From: VXYL01 sp963665195
GTDB taxonomy: Bacteria > Pseudomonadota > Gammaproteobacteria > Pseudomonadales > Azotimanducaceae
DNA: 64,000 nt
Assembly (NCBI GenBank): GCA_963665195.1
Contig: OY762070.1
Coordinates: 1,054,001 to 1,118,000 of the forward strand
Direction: 5' to 3'
Below are positions 34,673-42,923 of this stretch, piece after piece. Under the pieces are notes generated by a model. That model was not told the origin of the DNA. It saw only the letters and a list, made by a program, of their open reading frames with translations, and ran no database searches. How positions within the stretch are numbered: the first letter of the stretch is position 1; each line of letters opens with the position of its first letter. Both the position numbers and the translations under genes were made by a program.

Positions 34673-36061
34673 ATGACTACACGCGCTACGCCTGTCGCAC
34701 ACCTATGCCTCGACTTCGGCACCGCCTTCTGCAAGGCAGCTGTCTGCTCCGCAAGCAGGCCACCAAGGCCCCTTGCCATCGGACAAGCCGTCGGACACGG
34801 CCGAGAGCAGCATATGCTGCCAACAGCCCTCTATGTCAGTCGGTCAGGAACAGTCTGGTTCGGCGATGCAGCGATTGACGCAGCCCAAGCCGACGGGCGC
34901 ACGCACTACGACTCGATCAAGGACGCCTTGACCCACGCGGAGGATGAGCAAGAGCTTGATGCGAGCTTGACGGATGAACACAACCCCACCGGCACGACCT
35001 TCACGAAGGCTCACGCGCTTGTGCTATATCTGGCGTTTTTCACGCAAGCGGCTCTTCGTGCCTACGGTCGGAACCCTCAAGTCACGCGGAGTATCGCCAT
35101 ACCGGTGTTCTCCGACCAGAAGGCCTCTTGGGTATCAGGGTTCCTCCGAGATGCCCTCGGCCAAGCTCACGCGCTGGCGCGGCGCTTGGGCGACCGCCTC
35201 TTGCGCGGTGTCGACATCCGAACCTTGATGGACGGCCTGCGACCACCTAAGCCGCAGGACGAAGCCGTGGTTTCCGATGCGGTAGTGGTACCGGAGCCGG
35301 TAGCTGCCGTAGCCGCCCACTTGCTCAACTTCAGCCCCGACGACCAGGGGACGCCGGGATTGATCATGGTTGTCGACATTGGGGCCGGAACCACCGACAT
35401 CGCCATGTTCGCCTCCGGTGTCATGAACGACATCGTCACCTTCCGTCATGTGGCGCGATCGAAGCGCTCTTTGGCGGCTGCCGGCAAGGCCATGGACGGT
35501 GCCGTAGTCTCGCACTTCACTGCGTCGTCCGGAACTCACGACACGGCGAGGACTCAGTTTGAGGCGGGTCTCCTGCGCGAGCGAGGCGGAGCAGCGGTGA
35601 AAGAGGAACTGTTTCGCAACGGGTGGGCGGACCGTATGGGCACGAGGGTGTCGGAGCGAGCCTTCCTAGAGTCGCAATCCTTGATGGAGGTCAAGGGTGC
35701 CATGGCAGACGGCATCAGGGGAGTGCTGCTGGACGTCGATCGCTCCTTCTTCGCCCGAAACGTCGTCGTCAGATTCTCGGGCGGCGGCGCCTCGCTACCA
35801 TTCCTGCGGGAGTTCGTCCAAGATCAGGCGCTACACAGCGGGAGCCGCTCAGCTCTTGTGAAGATGGGACGCGCAGCAAAGGAGCCGCTCTGGCGCGAGA
35901 GCCCGCGGCTCCGGAGCTTGTACCAGCGGCTCGACGGTCAATTCCACCGGATGGCGGTGTCACTAGGAGGCGCCTTCATCGGTGCCGAGGCCCACGAATG
36001 GCTTCGCCTTTCTGACGATATCCACTGGCTCGGCCGCAAACGGGGTCCGATCCGGCTCTAG
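34673..36061 (+). CDS. Hsp70/actin-like ATPase lacking a substrate-binding domain
   Basis: A 462-residue protein of the Hsp70/actin ATPase superfamily. Phosphate-1 motif: LCLDFGTAFCKAAV; phosphate-2: MVVDIGAGTTDIAMF; adenosine motif: RFSGGGASLPFL. The two ATPase subdomains fill the length and no DnaK peptide-binding domain follows, so it is not a normal chaperone. It may be a scaffolding or signalling ATPase, as described for divergent bacterial Hsp70 homologs. Local base composition is visibly lower in GC than flanking genes. Its stop overlaps that of the convergent 474-residue gene in CTAG. Confidence 0.82.
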   Translation: MTTRATPVAHLCLDFGTAFCKAAVCSASRPPRPLAIGQAVGHGREQHMLPTALYVSRSGTVWFGDAAIDAAQADGRTHYDSIKDALTHAEDEQELDASLTDEHNPTGTTFTKAHALVLYLAFFTQAALRAYGRNPQVTRSIAIPVFSDQKASWVSGFLRDALGQAHALARRLGDRLLRGVDIRTLMDGLRPPKPQDEAVVSDAVVVPEPVAAVAAHLLNFSPDDQGTPGLIMVVDIGAGTTDIAMFASGVMNDIVTFRHVARSKRSLAAAGKAMDGAVVSHFTASSGTHDTARTQFEAGLLRERGGAAVKEELFRNGWADRMGTRVSERAFLESQSLMEVKGAMADGIRGVLLDVDRSFFARNVVVRFSGGGASLPFLREFVQDQALHSGSRSALVKMGRAAKEPLWRESPRLRSLYQRLDGQFHRMAVSLGGAFIGAEAHEWLRLSDDIHWLGRKRGPIRL

Positions 36062-37482
36062 CAAGGGGACACTAAGGCGGGAACCAAGACGCGCGAGCCG
36101 AATGAGCCGACGGATTCGACGCCTCGTTCCACTACCTTTACATCGTTGGGTGCCGCGTCAGGAGTGACCAAGCGGTGCGCGGCGCGGGAGTACTTCACGA
36201 CCTCGCCGTGATCGCCGAACATCCGCAAATTCCGGCGACTCGCCACCGAAAGAACACGGCCGCGCACATCCCGAGCCGCGCGAACCAATTCTGCGGTTTC
36301 GGCGTCCCCGGGCTCCGCGGCGAACAGCGCACAGCGGGCCAACGCATCCACGGCCAGCAAAGCCGAGGCGATAGCCGCATCATCATTCTCCGACACCTCC
36401 TTCACCTCTTGTGGGAGGGTCGCCTCGCCGCCAGACGCCAACCACTGGCGCTCCTTGGCCGGTATGTCGCGATCCTCGTCTGCAACGGCCTGAAGCTCTT
36501 CTAGCGCCGTGCGCCGATCAGGCGAGAGCATCCGATGGCTCTCAAGCAGCGCTCGGTTCGGATTGTGCTGCTTCAGCAGAATGGCGACTCCGTCCAAGAG
36601 CGTTCTCCTGAGCCGCGAAGCACCAGCTGCCGAACGCGTGAACCGAATCCAGCCCCCATCCGGGAGCCATCCCTTCGCGCGAGCCAAGCTGTTGTAGATG
36701 GCCGGTTCTGTGAGCAGCTTGAGATCCATGCGTATCAGGTGCAGGACCAAAGCCATCAGTTCGTCGACGGTTTTGGCCGCCGGCGTATACTGGTCCGGTC
36801 GGCCGATGCCTCGATAACCCCCCGCAACGAACTCGGTGACGGCGGCCGTCACGCCGGAGTCGAGTGACACCCGGTCCGCGTCCAATGCTGCACGAAATCC
36901 CTTGAGAATCCGTTGCAGACGCACCGACCGCTTCTTCGGCGACTCACCGTGCGTGGCCCCCGCATCCGCCAGCGCTGCCGTGATGTGCTCCAAAAGACTG
37001 GAGACTCCGGCTGCCATCGTAAGATCGATCCACGGCATGATCGGCTTGGGCCCTTCCGCCAGGACGATCGTCCGCGCTGCGACCGTAACGTCGACCGGGT
37101 GTCCTGAGCAAGCCCACCCCTTCGCGGCGAATGCCGCTTGGTCACTGTCGCCGAAGCAAAAGTGCAGCGGCGTGCGCTTGGCCAAGAGCGTCTTGGCTAG
37201 AGGCTGCAAGCGCTGTCTGATCTTCGCGTTCAACGTCGCCTGAAGCCGCCCGATTTCCGCTAGCGCAAAGGCAACCGTGGCGTCGTTGTCTGGCAGTCCA
37301 CCGAACAGTCGTTCCGCCTGAACCCAGAAGCTTTGGTCATCAGCCACGTCATCAATCCGCCGGGGCGGCACGAGACACTTGGTGATCGTGTTCCGGAATC
37401 CCCCCAAGTCTCCGGCGCTAGATTGCCGTGCGATGTCGTCGAGGAGGTGCGCGACCGTTTCCGCCTTCTCGTCTGCTGCCAT
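36058..37482 (-). CDS. Unknown protein, 474 residues, paired with the Hsp70-like gene
   Basis: No family recognised. It is a soluble, largely helical protein without signal or transmembrane segments. Features that can be seen are an acidic, Asp-rich N-terminal 60 residues, a Cys-containing CFGDSDQAAFAAKGWACSG near residue 110, a basic SPKKRSVRLQRILKGFRAAL around 190, and a C-terminal region rich in Val and Arg. A GGAGG ribosome-binding site precedes the ATG. It shares the lower-GC composition of the Hsp70-like gene, with which it overlaps tail to tail by 4 bp. A partner role is inferred from location alone. Confidence 0.65.
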   Translation of the reverse strand: MAADEKAETVAHLLDDIARQSSAGDLGGFRNTITKCLVPPRRIDDVADDQSFWVQAERLFGGLPDNDATVAFALAEIGRLQATLNAKIRQRLQPLAKTLLAKRTPLHFCFGDSDQAAFAAKGWACSGHPVDVTVAARTIVLAEGPKPIMPWIDLTMAAGVSSLLEHITAALADAGATHGESPKKRSVRLQRILKGFRAALDADRVSLDSGVTAAVTEFVAGGYRGIGRPDQYTPAAKTVDELMALVLHLIRMDLKLLTEPAIYNSLARAKGWLPDGGWIRFTRSAAGASRLRRTLLDGVAILLKQHNPNRALLESHRMLSPDRRTALEELQAVADEDRDIPAKERQWLASGGEATLPQEVKEVSENDDAAIASALLAVDALARCALFAAEPGDAETAELVRAARDVRGRVLSVASRRNLRMFGDHGEVVKYSRAAHRLVTPDAAPNDVKVVERGVESVGSFGSRVLVPALVSPC

Positions 37483-37515
37483 AAGGAGCCTCCAAAGCCG
37501 TGTGGCATCGCGATC

Positions 37516-38367
37516 TTACTCCACGCTCCTGCGCTTCCCGCCGCTCGATCCCCGCGTACGGGCATCCACCGCATCCCGCAGCCGGTCCCCCAGGATGTTC
37601 AGCGCCAGCAGCGTGACGGCCAGCATGGTCGCCGGGCCGATCAGCTGCCAAGGCGACGAGTGCAGCTCCTTCGCCCCGTCGGCGATGAGCACGCCCCAGC
37701 TCGTCGACGGCTCCTGCACCCCAAGCCCGAGGAAGCTGATGAAGCTCTCCGCGATCACCACGCCAGGCACGGTCAGCGTCGCGTAAACCAGCGCGGGGCC
37801 GATCACGTTCGGCAGGATGTGGCGGCGGACGATCTGCCAGGTGCCCGCGCCCATCGCCCGCGCCGCTTCGACGTAGGCCTCGTTCCTCGCCGCCAAGGTC
37901 TGGCCGCGGACGATGCGGGCGAGGTCCAGCCAGGACACGGCCCCCAAAGCGATGAACAGCAGGAAGATGTTGCGCCCGAAGAGCGCCACCAGGAGGATCA
38001 CCAGCAGGATGAACGGCACGGCGTAGAAGCCGTCCACCAGGCGCATCATGAACTGGTCCGCTCGCCCGCCTAGATAGCCAGCGAGCGCCCCCCACGGAAT
38101 GCCGATCAGGCAGCTCACCAGCGTCGCCAGCACCGCGATGGCGATAGAGACGCGCGCCCCGGCCAGCGTTCGGGTCAGGAGGTCCCGGCCCACGCCGTCG
38201 GTGCCGAGCCAGTGCGCGGCGCTCGGCGGCGCGTCCATCGCGTCCCAGTCGATGCCATCGAACGTCCACGGCGAGAGCCACGGCCCGAAGACCGCCGCCA
38301 GCACCACCAGCACCAGCACCGCGCAGCAGGCGCGCGCCAAGGGCGATCCGATCAGTGCGCTACGCAT
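37516..38367 (-). CDS. Peptide ABC transporter permease (DppC/OppC type)
   Basis: A 283-residue inner-membrane permease. It has the OppC-type N-terminal extension before the first helix and GTDGVGRDLLTRTLAGARVS. The ATPase-coupling EAA loop is EAARAMGAGTWQIVRRHILPN, and FISFLGLGVQEPSTSWG lies near the end. With the neighbouring DppB-type permease it forms the channel for peptides or similar solutes. The 8-bp overlap with that gene indicates coupling. No ATP-binding subunit gene follows; the next gene is the unknown 474-residue one, so the operon looks incomplete. Confidence 0.9.
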   Translation of the reverse strand: MRSALIGSPLARACCAVLVLVVLAAVFGPWLSPWTFDGIDWDAMDAPPSAAHWLGTDGVGRDLLTRTLAGARVSIAIAVLATLVSCLIGIPWGALAGYLGGRADQFMMRLVDGFYAVPFILLVILLVALFGRNIFLLFIALGAVSWLDLARIVRGQTLAARNEAYVEAARAMGAGTWQIVRRHILPNVIGPALVYATLTVPGVVIAESFISFLGLGVQEPSTSWGVLIADGAKELHSSPWQLIGPATMLAVTLLALNILGDRLRDAVDARTRGSSGGKRRSVE

Positions 38368-39277
38368 GGCGGATGCGCGGGTCGAGCCGGGCGTAGCCCA
38401 GGTCCACCAGCAGATTGAACGCCAGCACCAGCGCGGCGTAGACGATCACGGCGCCGGTGACCAGCGTGTAGTCGCGGTTCAACGCCCCTTGCACGAAGAG
38501 GCGCCCGAGACCGGGCAGGGAGAAAACCTCCTCGATCACCATGGAACCGGCCAACAGCGCTGCCGCGGCCGGGCCGAGGAACGACAGCACCGGCATGAGC
38601 GCGCTCGGCAGCACATGGCGGCGCACCAGCCGCCATTGCGGAATGCCCTTGGCGCGGGCGGTGACGATGTTTGGGCGGCCAAGCGTCTCGGCCACGCTGC
38701 CGCGCGCCAAGCGCGCGAAAGCGGCGGCGTACGGCAACGCCAACGCGACCGCCGGCAGCACGAAATGACGCGCGCTGTCGTAGCCGCCCGCTGGCAGCCA
38801 GCCGAGCTCTACCGCGAAGACAAGCACCAGCAGCGGGGCGATGACGATGGGCGGCAACGCGAGGCCGAGCGTCGCCGCGCCGACAACCGCCCTGTCTCCG
38901 GGACCATCGCGCGCGAGCGCAGCGAACGTGCCGCCGACCACGCCAAGCCCCAGCGCCAGCAGCAACGCGCACATGCCCACCGTCAAGCTGATCGGCAGCC
39001 CGCCCCGCACCAGCTCGTTCACCGAGAAGTCCTTGTGCCGGAACGACGGGCCGAGGTCGGCCTGCGCCACCATGCCGAGATAGCGGACGTACTGGCTGCC
39101 GATCGGTTCGTCCAAGTGGTAGGCGGCGCGCAGGTTCGCCTCCACTTCCGGCGGCAGGCGGCGCTCGCCGTCGAACGGTCCGCCCGGCGCCGCGCGGGCC
39201 AGGAAGAACGTGACCGTGACCACGGCCCACAGCGTCACCAGGGCGAACAAGAGCCTGCGGAGAACGTAGCGCAGCAC
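38360..39277 (-). CDS. Peptide ABC transporter permease (DppB/OppB type)
   Basis: A 305-residue six-helix permease starting at GTG: MLRYVLRRLLFALVTLWAVV is the usual first helix. The coupling loop (residues about 195-220, ARAKGIPQWRLVRRHVLPS) and EEVFSLPGLGRLFVQGALNRD are diagnostic of the family. It pairs with the DppC-type permease encoded next, with an 8-bp overlap. The substrate-binding protein gene ends 17 bp upstream. Confidence 0.9.
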   Translation of the reverse strand: MLRYVLRRLLFALVTLWAVVTVTFFLARAAPGGPFDGERRLPPEVEANLRAAYHLDEPIGSQYVRYLGMVAQADLGPSFRHKDFSVNELVRGGLPISLTVGMCALLLALGLGVVGGTFAALARDGPGDRAVVGAATLGLALPPIVIAPLLVLVFAVELGWLPAGGYDSARHFVLPAVALALPYAAAFARLARGSVAETLGRPNIVTARAKGIPQWRLVRRHVLPSALMPVLSFLGPAAAALLAGSMVIEEVFSLPGLGRLFVQGALNRDYTLVTGAVIVYAALVLAFNLLVDLGYARLDPRIRHA

Positions 39278-39294
39278 GGCGCGCGCCTTTGCGC

Positions 39295-40851
39295 CTACTC
39301 GGCAGCGGTCGTGGCGAGGTAGCGCGCGGGATGGACGTTGCGGGCGTTCGGCTGCCAGCCGCGCACATGCGGCGCCACCAGGCTGCGGATCGTCACCGCG
39401 TAGAGCGGCACCACCGGGTGCAGGGCCAGCGCCGCCAACTCGGCGCGGCGCAGCAATCCGAGCCGCGTGCCGAGTTCCGCCGTCGCCTTGGCCTCAAGCA
39501 TCAGCGCATCCACCTCGGCATCGGCGAAGCGGCCGTAGTTGACGTCGCCAGTGGCCGACATCAGCAGTTCCAGATAGTGCTCCGGGTTGTTCTCGCCGAA
39601 CCAGCCGGCTTGCGCCACCTGGAAGTCGCCGTGGCGCAGGGCCGCGAAGTGGGCGTTGAGTTCGGCGTGGTGCAGCGCCGTCTCGACGCCGACGGCCTTC
39701 CACATGGCGGCGATAGCGACCTGCACCTTCTTGCTGTCCGCGCCAGCGATGTAGCGCAGCGTGATGCGCAGCGGGCTGTCCGCGCCGTAGCCCGCCTCTT
39801 CCAGCAGTGTCCGCGCTGTCGCCGGATCCGGCGGCTCGGCCACCACGCCGCTGGCGTAGTCCGCCACCACGGGCGGCGCGAAAGAGGCGCTCGGCATCTC
39901 GCCGCTTTGCAGCACGCGGCCGGCGATGAGGTCGCGATCCACAGCCAGCGCCAGCGCCCGGCGCACGCGAGCGTCGTCGAAGGGCGGCTCCGCCGTGTTG
40001 AAGACGAGGTACATGATCGAGAGCAGCGGCGAGAGGTGCAGATGCTCCGGCATCTCTCGGCGCAGCCAGTCGATCTCGCCGGGCGGGAAGTCGCCGATGA
40101 TGTCCAGTTCCCCGCTGCGGTAGCGGGCGTAGGCGGCGGCCGGATCGCTGGTGGGAAAGTAGGTCACCGCATCGAGGGCCACGCTGTCGGCAGCGCGGAA
40201 GTGCGGATTGCGCGCGGCCCGCACGAAGCCCTGCGGCTGCCACTCCGCGAGCGTGAACGCGCCGTTGCTGACCATGCTGCTGGGTTTCACCCAATCGTCG
40301 CCGAGTTCCTCGACGACATGCCGCGGCACAGGGAAGCCGGTGGGATAGGTGAGCCGCTCGGCGAAGAAAGGAAACGGCTTCGCCAAGCGGATCTCCAAGG
40401 TCCGCGCATCCAACGCTCGTGCGCCCAGCGTCTCCGCCCCCGCCTCGCCGGCGTTCACGGCCTGGGCACCATCGATGGCATAGAGAAAGTAAGCGAGGCT
40501 CGCCGCGGTTTGCGGATCGAGGAGGCGCCGGAACGAGTAGGCGAAGTCCCCTGCGGTCACCGGCTGGCCGTCGGACCAGCGGGCATCGGCGCGCAGATGG
40601 AAGGTCCACACCAGGCCATCGGGCGAGACATCCCAGCGCTCGGCCACTCCCGGGACCACCGTCCCGGCCGCATCGTGCGCCGTCAGCCCCTCGAATAGAT
40701 CGGTGAGGATCTTCTCTTCAAGGTTCAGGTTGTAGCGGTGCGGGTCCAGCGTCAGCGGCTCGCCGCCGTTGCCGATGCGCAGTTCCGCGCCAACGGCCAG
40801 GACCGCAAGCAGCCCGCCGAGACCGGCAAGCAGCGCCCGCGCAGTCACCAT
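39295..40851 (-). CDS. Peptide ABC transporter substrate-binding protein (family 5)
   Basis: A 518-residue periplasmic solute receptor of the OppA/DppA type with a signal peptide (VTARALLAGLGGLLAVLAVGA). Mature landmarks are GGEPLTLDPHRYNLNLEEKI, VPGVAERWDVSPDGLVWTFH and DARWSDGQPVTAGDFAYSF. It delivers oligopeptides or related compounds to the two permeases encoded downstream. The start overlaps the stop of the channel gene within ATGGTGA, so translation is coupled to a K+-channel-like protein, an unusual partner. Confidence 0.9.
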   Translation of the reverse strand: MVTARALLAGLGGLLAVLAVGAELRIGNGGEPLTLDPHRYNLNLEEKILTDLFEGLTAHDAAGTVVPGVAERWDVSPDGLVWTFHLRADARWSDGQPVTAGDFAYSFRRLLDPQTAASLAYFLYAIDGAQAVNAGEAGAETLGARALDARTLEIRLAKPFPFFAERLTYPTGFPVPRHVVEELGDDWVKPSSMVSNGAFTLAEWQPQGFVRAARNPHFRAADSVALDAVTYFPTSDPAAAYARYRSGELDIIGDFPPGEIDWLRREMPEHLHLSPLLSIMYLVFNTAEPPFDDARVRRALALAVDRDLIAGRVLQSGEMPSASFAPPVVADYASGVVAEPPDPATARTLLEEAGYGADSPLRITLRYIAGADSKKVQVAIAAMWKAVGVETALHHAELNAHFAALRHGDFQVAQAGWFGENNPEHYLELLMSATGDVNYGRFADAEVDALMLEAKATAELGTRLGLLRRAELAALALHPVVPLYAVTIRSLVAPHVRGWQPNARNVHPARYLATTAAE

Positions 40852-41261
40852 TCCAGCCGCTTCTGCAGGTGCAGGAACACCAGCGACGCACTCCAGGCGA
40901 TGAAGATCAGCCCCACCAACCCTTCCGTGGCCGCGATCGCCCGCAGCGGGCCAACCGGGTACAGATCGCCGATGCCGAGAGTGGTGTAGCAGGCGGCGGA
41001 GAAATACACGCTGTCGAGCAGCGTCGAACCGGCGTGGATGCTCCCGAACGGCGTCCCGGCCAGCACGTAGTAAGCGGCACCGAACAGCCAAATCTCCAGC
41101 GCATGGGCCACCATCAATCCGCCGACGAGCCAGACGAGGCTCGGGCCGGGCGTCTTCGTGGCGGCGCGGGCTTCGAGAAGCTTCATCGCCTGGTAGTGGA
41201 CGCGCACGCAACCCGCAGTCAGCAGTACGGCGATGGCGTAGGCGACGAGTTCGAGCAGCAT
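40845..41261 (-). CDS. Two-TM ion channel with unusual selectivity filter
   Basis: A 138-residue ion-channel (Ion_trans_2) protein. Helices lie at about residues 2-20, 43-65 and 105-130. The pore loop SVYFSAACYTTLGIGDLYPV corresponds to the K+-channel region, but the filter reads TLGIGD where TVGYGD is standard. Ion selectivity is therefore uncertain; some bacterial two-TM channel relatives with such variants are known only from sequence. There is no RCK domain. It leads the peptide ABC operon and its stop overlaps the binding-protein start. A TATACT element lies upstream. Confidence 0.82.
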   Translation of the reverse strand: MLLELVAYAIAVLLTAGCVRVHYQAMKLLEARAATKTPGPSLVWLVGGLMVAHALEIWLFGAAYYVLAGTPFGSIHAGSTLLDSVYFSAACYTTLGIGDLYPVGPLRAIAATEGLVGLIFIAWSASLVFLHLQKRLEW

Positions 41262-41302
41262 GATCGGCGGACGCCCGGAGCGCTTGGCAGCGTGCGGTGC
41301 GC

Positions 41303-41308
41303 AGTATA
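41303..41308 (-). promoter_or_regulatory. Candidate promoter (-10) for the channel/peptide ABC operon
   Basis: TATACT on the minus strand (five of six consensus bases), 41 bp before the ATG at 41261. A weak -35-like TTCGAC lies 16 bp upstream at 41325-41330, inside the end of the phosphofructokinase gene. Confidence 0.4.
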
Positions 41309-41318
41309 GACGGCGGCG

Positions 41319-42584
41319 TCAGGCGTCGAACGGCGGCAGCTTCTTGGGAACGGGCGCGTTCTTGAGTATCTGGTAGTCCGGCAGCCCGTCGCGATAGGGC
41401 GGCGGGTCTTCGCCGGCGATCAGCGGCGCGAGGTAGCGGCGCGCGGCGTCGGTGATGCCGAAGCCGTCTGCGCTGATGTAGTCCGCAGGCATCGCGCGTT
41501 CCACGTTCGCCACGTCCGCCAAGGGGACGTCGATGAGTTTCCAGCGATAGGGATCGTCCGACATCCGCTTGATCGCGGCCATCACCGCGTTCTTGCCCGC
41601 CAAGGCGAGCTCGACGGCATAGTGTCCCACCGCGTAGGCGTGTTCCACGTCCATGGCCGAGGCGATGTGCCGGGCCGCCCTCTGCAGGTAGTCCGCCACG
41701 GCCCAGTGGAACTTGTAGCCAAGCCTGTCGCGCACCAGCTGGGCGAGCAACGGCGCGACGCCGCCGAGCTGGGCGTGGCCGAAGGCGTCGGTCGTGCCGG
41801 CATCCGAAAGGAACCGGCCGTCCGCGTAGCGCACGCCTTCGGAGACCACGATCACGCAGAAGCCGACGCGCTCCACCACGCGGCGCGTCTCGGCGAGGAA
41901 CGCCTCCTCATCGAACGGCACTTCCGGGAACACGATGATGTGCGGCGCGTCATCCGGCGAGCGCTTGGCCAGTCCGCCAGCGGCGGCGATCCAGCCGGCG
42001 TGGCGGCCCATCACTTCCAGGATGAAGACCTTGGTCGATGTCTCGCACATCGACGCCACATCGAGCGCGGCCTCGCGCACCGATGTCGCCACGTACTTCG
42101 CCACCGAGCCGAAGCCGGGGCACGAGTCGGTGTGCGGCAGGTCGTTGTCCACCGTCTTCGGGATTCCGATGCAGGTGATGGGATGGCCCATGCGTTCGCC
42201 GATCTGCGACACCTTGTGCGCGGTGTCCTGGGAGTCGCCGCCGCCGTTGTAGAAGAAGAAGCCCACATCGTGGGCTCGAAACACGTCGATCAGCCGCTGG
42301 TACTCCTTCGCGTTGTCGTCGAGCGAAGCGAGCTTGTAGCGGCACGAACCGAACGCGCCGCCGGGCGTTGCCGCCAAGAGGGAGATGGCCCGCGCCGACT
42401 CCTGGCTCGTGTCGATCAAGTCCTCGCGCAATGCGCCGAGGATGCCGTTGCGCCCGGCGAGGACGTTGCCGATCCGCTCCGGATTCGCCCGGGCCGCCTC
42501 GATGACGCCGCAGGCGCTGGCGTTGATGACGGCGGTGACGCCGCCGGACTGGGCGTAGAAGGCGTTGGGCGGCATGGCGGGCAT
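41319..42584 (-). CDS. pfp: Pyrophosphate-type 6-phosphofructokinase
   Basis: A 421-residue phosphofructokinase. It begins AFYAQSGGVTAVINASACG. The donor-site motif is NGGGDSQDT, with Asp where ATP-dependent enzymes have Gly, and the catalytic loop GIPKTVDNDL has the Lys typical of PPi users; MGRHAGW and FPEVPFDEE follow. It phosphorylates fructose 6-phosphate with PPi, reversibly, in glycolysis. An ATG at 42575 is an alternative start. The downstream channel operon begins 57 bp after its stop. Confidence 0.88.
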   Translation of the reverse strand: MPAMPPNAFYAQSGGVTAVINASACGVIEAARANPERIGNVLAGRNGILGALREDLIDTSQESARAISLLAATPGGAFGSCRYKLASLDDNAKEYQRLIDVFRAHDVGFFFYNGGGDSQDTAHKVSQIGERMGHPITCIGIPKTVDNDLPHTDSCPGFGSVAKYVATSVREAALDVASMCETSTKVFILEVMGRHAGWIAAAGGLAKRSPDDAPHIIVFPEVPFDEEAFLAETRRVVERVGFCVIVVSEGVRYADGRFLSDAGTTDAFGHAQLGGVAPLLAQLVRDRLGYKFHWAVADYLQRAARHIASAMDVEHAYAVGHYAVELALAGKNAVMAAIKRMSDDPYRWKLIDVPLADVANVERAMPADYISADGFGITDAARRYLAPLIAGEDPPPYRDGLPDYQILKNAPVPKKLPPFDA

Positions 42585-42698
42585 CCAGAAACTCGGCTTG
42601 CGGATTGTCGACGCGAACGCATGGCCGGTAAAGGCCCAGCCGAGGGCGCCTGTGCTTTAATTCGCCGCTTGAGCCAAGCCGATCAAGCGGGGGAATGC

Positions 42699-42920
42699 AT
42701 GGCGCGACTGGAAGTGGAGAGCGAGGTCACGGGCAACGTCTGGAAGGTGGAAGTCGAACCCGGCGCACAGGTCGAAGAAGGCGACGTGCTGCTGATCCTC
42801 GAGTCCATGAAGATGGAGATCCCGGTGGAAGCGCCCGCCGCCGGCACCGTGGCCGACGTGCTCGTGCAGGTGGAAGACTCCGTGCAAGAGGATCAAGTCG
42901 TCGCCGTGCTGGACACCTAG
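42699..42920 (+). CDS. Biotin carboxyl carrier protein, minimal (73 residues)
   Basis: A biotin/lipoyl attachment domain and nothing else. The biotinylated lysine is K38 in ILESMKMEIPVEAP. It carries CO2 on biotin between a biotin carboxylase and a carboxyltransferase. It ends 3 bp before the carboxyltransferase gene, so they are cotranscribed. A biotin carboxylase gene, needed for a full enzyme, is absent from both sides; it must be encoded elsewhere. Confidence 0.9.
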   Translation: MARLEVESEVTGNVWKVEVEPGAQVEEGDVLLILESMKMEIPVEAPAAGTVADVLVQVEDSVQEDQVVAVLDT

Positions 42921-42923
42921 CCC

